DNA from: CAWJEL01 sp964647255
Lineage (GTDB): Bacteria > Chloroflexota > Anaerolineae > CG2-30-64-16
Direction of reading: 5' to 3'
Assembly (NCBI GenBank): GCA_964647255.1
Contig: CAZYGI010000121.1
Coordinates: 1-8,186 of the forward strand
Length of the DNA: 8,186 nt
Shown here: one piece after another, positions 1 through 5,937 of the stretch
Layout: each line of letters begins with the position of its first letter
Position numbering within the stretch: position 1 is the first letter of the stretch
Program-made: the position numbers and the translations under genes
Notes under the pieces: model-generated
Seen by the model: only the letters and a program-made list of their open reading frames with translations
Databases searched by the model: none
Told to the model about the DNA's origin: nothing

Positions 1-836
1 CGGACATCGAGAACCTGGTGAACGAGGCGGCGATCCTGGCCGCGCGGCGCAACAAAAAGACCATCGGCGCGGCGGAGTTCCAGGAGGCGGTCGAACGCGT
101 CATGGCCGGGCCGGAGCGCCGCAGCCGCATCATTTCGGCGCGGGAGAAAGAGATCATCGCGTATCACGAAGTGGGCCACGCGTTGGTGCGCCGCATGTTG
201 CCTAAGTGCGATCCGGTCCACAAGATCAGTATCATCAGCCGGGGCATGGCGTTGGGCTATACTATGGCGCTCCCGGAGACCGACCGCGTGCTGGTCAGCA
301 AGACCAAATTCGAGCAAGATCTGAGCGCGATCCTGGGCGGCCGCGTCGCCGAACAGCTCATCTTCAACGACGTCACCAACGGCGCGGTGGATGACCTGGA
401 CAAGGTCACGAAGCTGGCGCGGGCGATGGTGACGCAGTACGGCATGAGCCCGACCATGGGGCCGATGGTTTTCGGCCAGCGCCACGAGATGATCTTCCTC
501 GGCCGCGAAATTGGCGAGCAGCGCAATTACAGCGAGCAGGTGGCGCGGGAGATTGATAAGGAAGTCAACCGCATCGTCACCGAGGCCTACGACCGAGCGC
601 TGAATATTCTGACCACACACAGCGACCTGCACCGTGCGATCACCGCGCGGCTTATCGAGGCCGAGACGCTGGATGCCGAGGAATTCGAGGCCTTCTTCGC
701 CGACGTGCCGGATGCGCCGACGCGCAAGTCTGAGCCGTCCCCCACGCCCGAGATGCCTGCGCCGAACCGCACGCCCGGCGCACCCGTCCACGACCGGCCT
801 GCCGGCGCCCCCGCGCCGTGGCCCGCGCCCGCGTGA
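1..836 (+). CDS. ftsH: ATP-dependent zinc metalloprotease FtsH, C-terminal part (5' end outside window)
   Basis: FtsH is a membrane-anchored hexameric AAA+ protease that degrades misassembled membrane proteins and some regulators. Only its C-terminal part is here. The reading frame is already open at the left edge (first full codon at 3) and begins with DIENLVNEAA, the end of the AAA lid, followed by AARRNKKTI. The peptidase domain has the zinc motif HEVGH at 165-179; by family knowledge the two His bind zinc and Glu is catalytic. The third ligand is expected to be the Asp in the DDL motif at 393-395, inside the conserved GA-x-DDL-x-x-x-T pattern. GRVAEQLIF, YGMS, FLGRE and RNYSE are all family-typical. 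The last 40 or so residues form a Pro/Ala-rich tail, probably disordered. Stop TGA is at 834-836. The N-terminal membrane segments, Walker A/B motifs and promoter lie outside the window. The identity is secure. Confidence 0.96.
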   Translation, partial: DIENLVNEAAILAARRNKKTIGAAEFQEAVERVMAGPERRSRIISAREKEIIAYHEVGHALVRRMLPKCDPVHKISIISRGMALGYTMALPETDRVLVSKTKFEQDLSAILGGRVAEQLIFNDVTNGAVDDLDKVTKLARAMVTQYGMSPTMGPMVFGQRHEMIFLGREIGEQRNYSEQVAREIDKEVNRIVTEAYDRALNILTTHSDLHRAITARLIEAETLDAEEFEAFFADVPDAPTRKSEPSPTPEMPAPNRTPGAPVHDRPAGAPAPWPAPA

Positions 837-880
837 AAGACCTGCCGCTGGACGGGTTGCTGACCCGCCCTGCGTCTTTT
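836..880 (+). terminator. possible weak intrinsic terminator after ftsH
   Basis: Immediately after the ftsH stop there is an inner perfect hairpin, CGGGT-TGCTG-ACCCG (853-867). A further outer pairing AAAGAC (836-841) with GTCTTT (874-879) ends in TTTT (877-880). The outer and inner stems are separated by unpaired bases and the T run is short, so termination would be partial at best. The element sits directly before the ribosome binding site of the thioesterase gene and could instead modulate read-through into it. Confidence 0.35.
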
Positions 881-885
881 AGGAG
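881..885 (+). promoter_or_regulatory. candidate ribosome binding site of the thioesterase gene
   Basis: AGGAG lies 14 bases before the ATG at 900, farther than the usual 5-10. An in-frame TAA at 888-890 rules out any start between this site and 900, and no other purine-rich stretch is closer. The ATG is therefore the earliest possible start, but initiation may be inefficient. Confidence 0.45.
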
Positions 886-899
886 CGTAAACACACACG

Positions 900-1304
900 A
901 TGTCAGATCAATTCCCCCTCGGCTTGACCGGGACCGCCACGGTCGCCGTCACCCCTGAGGTGACGGCGAGGCACCTGGGCAGCGGCGCGGTGTCGGTGTT
1001 TGCCACGCCCGAGATGGTGCGTCTGATGGAGCGCGCCGCGGTCAACAGCCTGGCGCCGCACCTGGCCTCCGGTCAGCAATCGGTGGGCACAATGGTCAAC
1101 GTCAAGCACCTGGCCGCCACCCCGCTCGGCGCCACCGTCACCGCCACGGCCGAGCTGATCGAGGTCAATGGCCGCCGGCTCACCTTCAAGGTGCGCGCGC
1201 ACGATGGCGCCGAGCTGATCGGCGAAGGGGTGCACGAGCGGGCGCTCATTGATCTGGCGCGGTTTGAGGCGAAAGTTAAGGCGAAGGCTGAACCCAAGCC
1301 ATAG
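900..1304 (+). CDS. FlK-like hot-dog thioesterase
   Basis: This 134-residue protein is a single hot-dog fold thioesterase, predicted cytosolic, that would hydrolyse a small acyl-CoA thioester. It resembles fluoroacetyl-CoA thioesterase FlK and its many relatives of unknown substrate. From memory of FlK, the catalytic residues are Thr42, Glu50 and His76. Here Thr36 (in FATPEM), Glu44 (in LMERAA) and His70 (in VKHLAATP) have exactly the same spacings of 8 and 26 residues. The region GTMVNVKHLAATPLGATVTATAEL, split across residues 63-86, is the conserved core strand and loop, and GEGVHER near residues 108-114 is the usual end of the fold. The C terminus is a short Lys/Ala-rich tail. The protein has no signal peptide or membrane segment. 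It follows ftsH by 63 bases and faces the subtilase gene. Fluoroacetate as substrate is not implied; a housekeeping short-chain acyl-CoA is more likely. Confidence 0.88.
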   Translation: MSDQFPLGLTGTATVAVTPEVTARHLGSGAVSVFATPEMVRLMERAAVNSLAPHLASGQQSVGTMVNVKHLAATPLGATVTATAELIEVNGRRLTFKVRAHDGAELIGEGVHERALIDLARFEAKVKAKAEPKP

Positions 1305-1327
1305 TTTGGCGAAAAATCCGTATCATA

Positions 1328-1385
1328 ACGAGTGACGAGAAACGAGTAACTTGCCAGGCGACAGGTGACTCGTTTCTCGTTTCTC
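1328..1385. repeat. long imperfect hairpin of short ACGAG repeats between convergent genes
   Basis: The left arm contains ACGAGTG, ACGAGAA and ACGAGTA in tandem (1328-1348); the right arm contains CTCGTTT, CTCGTTT and CTC (1369-1385). The arms share a perfect 13-base inverted repeat, ACGAGAAACGAGT (1335-1347) with ACTCGTTTCTCGT (1368-1380). Pairing extends outward by GAG/CTC after a G-T pair and a mismatch. It extends inward by ACTTG (1349-1353) with CAGGT (1362-1366), with one G-T pair, leaving a small loop. The hairpin lies between the stops of the thioesterase (1304) and the subtilase (1394), so a bidirectional terminator is plausible. No T run directly follows on the + strand. On the - strand an ATTTTT (complement of 1312-1317) lies about 12 bases beyond the stem. 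The internal heptad pattern also suggests a dispersed repeat element. Confidence 0.75.
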
Positions 1386-1393
1386 AGTATGTC

Positions 1394-3775
1394 CTACCTT
1401 ATCCCCCCCGAATACACCAGCGCAAAATCCTGCGGCCCGCGCGGCACGTTGAACGCGCGCACGCGAACGGTATAACGCCCCCGCTCCGGCGCGGGCACGA
1501 CGATGCGCTCGACATTGTTGAGGCGATCGGTGCTCCCACCCGCCTGCCCCGGCGCATTATTGCCGTAGAACATCGCCCCCGACGGGCTGATGATCACCAG
1601 GTCGAGATCGTTCACCAGGCTGGGAGTGCTCCCCGCGCTGCCAGGATAGTCCGTCCAGACCAGTGTGAAGGCCAGCGGGACCGTCGTGTCCGCCACATCG
1701 CAGCTCCAACGCCAGCTCTGGCCGGTGCTGAGGCCGCTGCGATTGTCGTAGAAACGCACCTGGGTCGGCGCGTGCGGCGCCAGGACGCACCCGAGATCCA
1801 GATGCCCCCAGCCCTGGGCGGTGTCGTAGAGCCCGTTTCCCCGGGCGGTCCCGTGACGATAGGGCCGATACACACTGCCGTGCAGCATGATCGCCTTCAC
1901 CAGAGCCGCGCTGGGATTGGCGCGGCGTTTGACCGTACGGAGATACTGGCGCACCACCGCGGCGGCGCCGGTCGTCAGCGGCGTCGCCATGCTGGTGCCG
2001 CCGTCGAACATGTATTTGCCCGGCAGCTTCGACCATGCGCCCCAGCCCGCGAGCTGGCCCGCGGGCAACGCTTGCGAGCGCACCGACAAGATATTCGTCC
2101 CCGGCGCGGCCAGGTCCGGCTTGATGCGGCTATCTCGCGTAGCGCCGCGGCTGCTGAAGGCCGCGATGTCATTCGCGTTGTCCGACGGCGTGTCGTCACG
2201 CAGAGGCGCGGTCGGGAAGTCAGCGGGCCAAAGCTGACCATAACTCGTCTGATACCCGCCCTGGGCGCGGACAGACTCGGCCGCAGCCACCGTGATGCAA
2301 TTCTTGGCCGTGCCGGGCGGCGTGATGCTGCCGTCATCCGCCACGCCGTCGCGATTGCCATCAGCGCCGTCGTTGCCTGCCGCAAACAGCACCAGGAAGT
2401 CCTTGTGCTGCCACATGAACTGATCCACAGCGACCGAGAAATCGTCATAGGCGCCGAAATCGCCGCCGCCCCAACTGTTGTTATGCACCCGAGCGCCGGC
2501 GTCATAGGCCTGCTGGAACAACAGCTTGAGATCCACCGGAAGCCCGGCGAGCCCGGCCTCAGGGGGAAAACGCCGGTACTGGCGGTAGTACGCCTGGCGG
2601 TACGCGTCGGTCCATTTGAGCGTCTGCTCGACGGCCTGGAAGAACAGGCGCGCCTCGAACGCCATCCCGCGGACGGGATCAGCCTGGACGGCAAGCGAGG
2701 CGGTGCCGTCGCCGCACACGGAACCGGAGACATGCGTGCCGTGGCCGGAGCGAGCGTCAGCCGGCCCGTCATCCCCGCCGACGTTGGTCACGATCTGTGC
2801 CCAGTCGGCCGCGACAGGCCAGCTAGTGATGGCGGCGATCCGTCCTGCGAAGTCCGGATGGATCGTAGCCGGGTTGCCGGTGTCAAGCCCGGAATCCGCC
2901 ACCGCGACAATCTCGCCCCGGCCACTAAGACCTAACCCCGACGGGGGCAGCACCTCTTTCGCGCCCATCAACCCGGTGGCAACATCGTTGCGGAGCTGCC
3001 GCAGAGTAAACGGCTCCACCGAACGAACCCCATGCAGCCGGGCCAATTGATCGAGCCTGGCCGCCAGATCGGGGATACCCGGCTCAAACCCTACGGTGAT
3101 CACCGTGCTGTCCGGGACCGGATCGCTGGGCGCTCCGCCCAGCTCGCGAATCTGCGGCAGGGCCTGCAGCACATCGGCCGGCTCGAAGAACCGCACGCTG
3201 AACGCGCCGGGCACCCGTTCCACCGCTTGGGCCGCTCCCGCGTGCGACTCATGGTTAGCCCGGATTCCGCCGCGCGCCAGGAGGGGATCGGCGCCTACTG
3301 CTGCGCCTGCGACATCCGGGCTAAGACGCATTTCCGCGTCGTAATGGGCTACCGAAGAAATGTAGCGCGGCCCGGCGGTAATCCATTGGTAGGCGGCATC
3401 GCCCAGGGCGACGATGTAGCCGGTGGGCGGCTGCGGCTCAAGCGGCCGGCCGCCGTGATCCACGATGCTGGCCAACCACTCCGGCTTGATCGGCCCGGCG
3501 AACTGCACCAGGTAATGATGCTCGCCGGGGCCATAGGCCGAGGGCGGCTGCGCCCTCGCGGTGGGCTCTGCGTGGGCAAAGGCCAACGCTTTGGGCGCCG
3601 CACTCTGATACACCTCGACTTCAAACCCGCGCGCCCGAAGCTGCGCCACCTGATCGGCGTCAGCCTCGGCCAGGACATAATCCTGGTACTCACTGAGGAT
3701 CACGATGCCCTGCCTGGCGAGCATGGTGCGCTGGCGTCGTGACGCATAGATGACAATCGTCTCGGTTACGCTCAT
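1394..3775 (-). CDS. S8 (subtilisin-like) serine peptidase, Kp43 type
   Basis: This 793-residue subtilase hydrolyses proteins by a Asp/His/Ser mechanism. Catalytic residues are Asp294 (VADSGLDTG), His345 (SGHGTHVSG) and Ser595 (DGGTSMATP, codon 1991-1993), with oxyanion Asn468 (FAAGNDG). Residues 1-260 are an unusually long N-terminal region of apparently repeated alpha/beta modules (about 5-57, 87-152 and 192-260) that resemble subtilase propeptides. The catalytic domain spans about 265-665 and has an extra segment around 380-415, rich in Tyr/Arg/Gln. Residues 668-793 form the C-terminal beta-barrel typical of Kp43-like enzymes (LVWTDYPGS, LVNDLDL, NNVE, YTVRV and FNVPRGPQ). I chose the ATG at 3773-3775 because GGGAGGG sits 4 bases upstream; the open frame continues 88 codons further, but that stretch overlaps the metallophosphoesterase gene and has no domain. 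No signal peptide is visible at this start, which is odd for a subtilase with a prodomain. The identity is secure; export and targets are unknown. Confidence 0.95.
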   Translation of the reverse strand: MSVTETIVIYASRRQRTMLARQGIVILSEYQDYVLAEADADQVAQLRARGFEVEVYQSAAPKALAFAHAEPTARAQPPSAYGPGEHHYLVQFAGPIKPEWLASIVDHGGRPLEPQPPTGYIVALGDAAYQWITAGPRYISSVAHYDAEMRLSPDVAGAAVGADPLLARGGIRANHESHAGAAQAVERVPGAFSVRFFEPADVLQALPQIRELGGAPSDPVPDSTVITVGFEPGIPDLAARLDQLARLHGVRSVEPFTLRQLRNDVATGLMGAKEVLPPSGLGLSGRGEIVAVADSGLDTGNPATIHPDFAGRIAAITSWPVAADWAQIVTNVGGDDGPADARSGHGTHVSGSVCGDGTASLAVQADPVRGMAFEARLFFQAVEQTLKWTDAYRQAYYRQYRRFPPEAGLAGLPVDLKLLFQQAYDAGARVHNNSWGGGDFGAYDDFSVAVDQFMWQHKDFLVLFAAGNDGADGNRDGVADDGSITPPGTAKNCITVAAAESVRAQGGYQTSYGQLWPADFPTAPLRDDTPSDNANDIAAFSSRGATRDSRIKPDLAAPGTNILSVRSQALPAGQLAGWGAWSKLPGKYMFDGGTSMATPLTTGAAAVVRQYLRTVKRRANPSAALVKAIMLHGSVYRPYRHGTARGNGLYDTAQGWGHLDLGCVLAPHAPTQVRFYDNRSGLSTGQSWRWSCDVADTTVPLAFTLVWTDYPGSAGSTPSLVNDLDLVIISPSGAMFYGNNAPGQAGGSTDRLNNVERIVVPAPERGRYTVRVRAFNVPRGPQDFALVYSGGIR

Positions 3776-3779
3776 AGAA

Positions 3780-3786
3780 CCCTCCC
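3780..3786 (-). promoter_or_regulatory. ribosome binding site deciding the subtilase start
   Basis: On the - strand GGGAGGG is followed by TTCT and then ATG (3773-3775). This places the GGAGG core 5 bases from the start codon, the best Shine-Dalgarno match in the window. It supports the 793-residue protein over the 881-residue frame that begins inside the neighbouring gene. Confidence 0.8.
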
Positions 3787-3865
3787 TGACCAAACACGGT
3801 CGCTGCGCACGGGCGGGACGGCGTTTGGCGCCATCGGCCCCGTACGGCTCCACCTTCGCGGCTTC

Positions 3866-3874
3866 ATTATAGCA
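3866..3874 (-). promoter_or_regulatory. extended -10 promoter element for the subtilase gene
   Basis: The - strand reads TGCTATAAT, a perfect TGn-TATAAT extended -10 hexamer in otherwise GC-rich sequence. It overlaps the TAA stop of the metallophosphoesterase (3867-3869). With a 17-base spacer the -35 position reads TGCGCA, only 3 of 6 matches to TTGACA, as is usual for extended -10 promoters. Transcription would start near 3859, giving a leader of about 84 bases before the subtilase ATG. Confidence 0.6.
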
Positions 3875-4973
3875 CCGTCGCAGCAGATTGCGCAGCCGAT
3901 TTGCCGCCGGCGATGTCCACGATGAAAATATCCGGCTGGCACCACAGCCGCAGCGGCGGCTCCGCCGAACCGACGCCGGCCGTGACAAACAGATGCGTCT
4001 CATTGACAATGAAATGGCCGTGATCGAAGCGCCGGCCATACCGCGACGGCACCACCAGTGAGCCCAGGCCCGGCAGCCGGATTTGGCCCGCGTGATAGTG
4101 TCCGGCGAAGATCGCCGCGTAGCCCAGCCGGCTCAGCGGATAGATATTATCGGGCGTGTGGGTCAGCAGCAGCGGCAGCTCGCCGGACGCGGGCACGCAC
4201 GCGGGCGGAAGCGGCTGCTGCGACCACGGCGACTCACAGCCCGCCAGCAACACCGTGTACCCTGCGTCAACCGGCACGCGGGTGCATTCCCCGCCGAGCA
4301 GCGTCACGCGGGCCGAGCGGAGCGCCTCAGCCACGGCCGCGGGATCGGCCCAGTAGTCATGGTTGCCCAACACGCCGAACGTGCCCAGCCGCCCGCGCGC
4401 CAGCGCCAGGACGCGCGGGATCAGGCCGATGAACTCCGCGTGGGTGATGAAATCGCCGGTGTAAAAGAGCAAATCGGGATCGGCTGCCGCGACGCGGCGC
4501 ACCGCGTCCTCGAAATACGCCAGCGGCAGATGGCTGTTGAGGTGCAGATCACTGACGTGCGCGATCCGCAGGGCTGGGCCGCGCCAATCGGGGACGGCCA
4601 GCTCGTAGCGGCGCACCGCAAGATCGGTGGTGGTGTTCGGCACGAACAGCCGGATCGGAGCGGCCTCCTGGGCCACCGGCGCAGATCCCGCACAGCGGCG
4701 TCGGATGAGCCACCGTCGGGCTTCTCCCGCAGCGGTGACCAGCAGCACGGCGACCGGCAGGAACAGCCACGGCGTCCCGGCCGCAAGGTAGCCCAGCGCG
4801 GCGCCGAGCGTCACGCTCAGCAAGCCGCCCGCACGGATCAGCCAACTCTTGTGGCGGTTGTCGCGGAGCTGGATCAGGCGCCGGTTAAGCACGTAAACGT
4901 ACAGACACGAAGCGGCCGCCAGAGAGAGCCCTAGTGCAACCAGGCGCATTACCTCCCCATCTTCCATCTTCAT
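3867..4973 (-). CDS. membrane-anchored calcineurin-like metallophosphoesterase (YaeI/YkoQ-like)
   Basis: This 368-residue protein is a predicted binuclear-metal phosphoesterase held at the membrane. The metal-binding motifs are in the normal order: SDLHL (Asp142, His144), TGD (Asp174), GNHDYW (Asn204, His205), THTPD (His272) and GHYHAGQIRLP (His292, His294). The N terminus has hydrophobic segments at about 10-28 and 48-82, followed by a basic stretch (RRWLIRRR), so the catalytic domain probably faces the cytoplasm. Related proteins include UDP-2,3-diacylglucosamine hydrolases and uncharacterised YkoQ/YaeI proteins; the substrate here cannot be read from sequence. The usual GHTHGGQ is GHYHAGQ here. 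I chose the ATG at 4971-4973 because it overlaps the deacetylase stop as ATGA, implying translational coupling. The ATG at 4947-4949 has GGGGAGG only 2 bases upstream, too close for a good site. The stop TAA at 3867-3869 lies inside the subtilase promoter. Confidence 0.9.
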   Translation of the reverse strand: MKMEDGEVMRLVALGLSLAAASCLYVYVLNRRLIQLRDNRHKSWLIRAGGLLSVTLGAALGYLAAGTPWLFLPVAVLLVTAAGEARRWLIRRRCAGSAPVAQEAAPIRLFVPNTTTDLAVRRYELAVPDWRGPALRIAHVSDLHLNSHLPLAYFEDAVRRVAAADPDLLFYTGDFITHAEFIGLIPRVLALARGRLGTFGVLGNHDYWADPAAVAEALRSARVTLLGGECTRVPVDAGYTVLLAGCESPWSQQPLPPACVPASGELPLLLTHTPDNIYPLSRLGYAAIFAGHYHAGQIRLPGLGSLVVPSRYGRRFDHGHFIVNETHLFVTAGVGSAEPPLRLWCQPDIFIVDIAGGKSAAQSAATVL

Positions 4974-5866
4974 TGCCCCACCCCGGTTGCGATCCTGACC
5001 GTCTCCAATTGAATCGCCACCGTATCCTGGATATTCCGCGCGTACCCGCCGCCCATCACGACCGCGACCGGCAGCCCGGCGCGACCGCAGGCGTTAAACA
5101 CCAGCCGGTCGCGGCCGGCCAGGCCGGGCTTGGTGAGCGCCAGCCGGCCCAAGGTGTCGCCCTCGAACGGATCCGCGCCCGCGAGATAAATCGCCAGATC
5201 GGCGACGGCAAGCGCCAGGCTGCGCTCCAGACCGACCTCCAGCGCGTCGAGATAGTCGGCGTCGCCCGTCCTATCCGGCAGCTCGACGTCCAGATCGCTC
5301 CGCTGCTTGCGCAGGGGGAAGTTCTTTGCGCCGTGGATCGAGAAGGTGAAGACCGAGGAATCGCCCGCGAAGATGGCCGCGGTGCCATCCCCTTGATGCA
5401 CGTCGCAGTCGATGACCACCAGGCGGCGCGCCCGGCCTTCGGCCTGCATCGCGCGGCTCGCCACCGCGATATCGTTGAACACACAATAGCCCGCGCCGAA
5501 ATCGGGAAAGGCATGGTGCGTCCCGCCGGTCAGGCTGGCGGCGATGCCATCTTCCAGCGCGGCGCGGCACGCGGCGAGAGTTGCGCCGACGGAGCGCCGC
5601 GACCGCTCCACCAGCTCCGGCGACCAGGGCAGCCCGATCCGCCGCACTTCCCGATCGCTCAACATCCCGGACGCCACTTTGTCCACATACGCGGCATCGT
5701 GGACGCGCAGGAGCTGCCCATCGGTGGCTGCCTCGGCCGGCAGGAGCTCGCACGGAGGAACCAACTCGTCGGCGACGCGCTGGCGGAGCAGGCCATACTT
5801 TGAGGTCGGAAAACGGTGTCCGGGCGGGAGCGGATAAGCGACGTGATCGCTGTAGAAGACTTTCAT
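4970..5866 (-). CDS. histone deacetylase family protein (class IV-like bacterial deacetylase)
   Basis: This 298-residue zinc hydrolase of the arginase/deacetylase fold would remove acyl groups from amines of proteins or small molecules such as polyamines. The N-terminal PPGHRFPTSKYGLLR is typical of the class IV-like bacterial branch. The active site is complete: the His dyad in GGTHHAF (His117, His118), zinc ligands Asp155 and His157 in IDCDVHQGDGTA and Asp232 in GADPFEGDTLGRLALT, and the transition-state Tyr275 in GGGYA. The length is normal for the family. There is no signal peptide, so it is cytosolic. The ATG at 5864-5866 gives the expected MKVFYSDH start, but no Shine-Dalgarno sequence precedes it. 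The gene begins 41 bases after the fpg stop and ends in an ATGA overlap with the metallophosphoesterase, so it is probably the middle gene of an operon. Substrate unknown; acetoin, acetylpolyamine or protein deacetylation are all possible. Confidence 0.92.
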   Translation of the reverse strand: MKVFYSDHVAYPLPPGHRFPTSKYGLLRQRVADELVPPCELLPAEAATDGQLLRVHDAAYVDKVASGMLSDREVRRIGLPWSPELVERSRRSVGATLAACRAALEDGIAASLTGGTHHAFPDFGAGYCVFNDIAVASRAMQAEGRARRLVVIDCDVHQGDGTAAIFAGDSSVFTFSIHGAKNFPLRKQRSDLDVELPDRTGDADYLDALEVGLERSLALAVADLAIYLAGADPFEGDTLGRLALTKPGLAGRDRLVFNACGRAGLPVAVVMGGGYARNIQDTVAIQLETVRIATGVGQ

Positions 5867-5880
5867 CGTTGCAGGTACAA

Positions 5881-5937
5881 TCCAGGAATCAAAAGGACGG
5901 GATCATGTCAATCCGATGAATCTGCGTCGTCTGCGTT
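5881..5937. repeat. possible remnant of a dispersed intergenic repeat at the fpg 3' end
   Basis: The + strand contains the near-repeat ATCTGCGTCG / TCTGCGTTC (5920-5938) followed leftwards by ATCC-, GGATCA- and AATCC-type words in the gap. This resembles the AT-poorer versions of short dispersed repeats I recall from other genomes, with alternating TCTGCGT and ATCCTGT words. It spans the last codons of fpg and most of the gap before the deacetylase gene. The assignment rests on word pattern and recollection only; a genome-wide copy count would decide it. Confidence 0.35.

Noticed and set aside
1772..2935. Open frame of 387 codons on the + strand
   Set aside because: It is antisense to the subtilase catalytic domain, has no recognisable domain, and is Arg/His/Gly-rich as expected for the complement of GC-biased coding sequence.
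3032..3742. Open frame of 236 codons on the + strand
   Set aside because: It is antisense to the N-terminal region of the subtilase, whose sense frame has clear strand-helix modules; composition is that of a shadow frame.
3776..4039. 88-codon N-terminal extension of the subtilase
   Set aside because: It overlaps the metallophosphoesterase gene, contains no domain or leader, and starts without a ribosome binding site; the ATG at 3775 has a strong one.
4947..4949. Alternative ATG start of the metallophosphoesterase (MRLVALG)
   Set aside because: GGGGAGG is only 2 bases upstream, and the ATGA overlap at 4970-4973 favours the earlier start. It remains possible, and the protein would be nearly identical.
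4083..5803. Two long + strand open frames, 283 and 289 codons
   Set aside because: They are antisense to the metallophosphoesterase and deacetylase genes, which have complete catalytic motifs; neither frame shows a domain.
5867..5907. Promoter for the deacetylase gene in the gap after fpg
   Set aside because: The - strand has TTGATT, but no acceptable -10 hexamer at a suitable distance; co-transcription with fpg is simpler.
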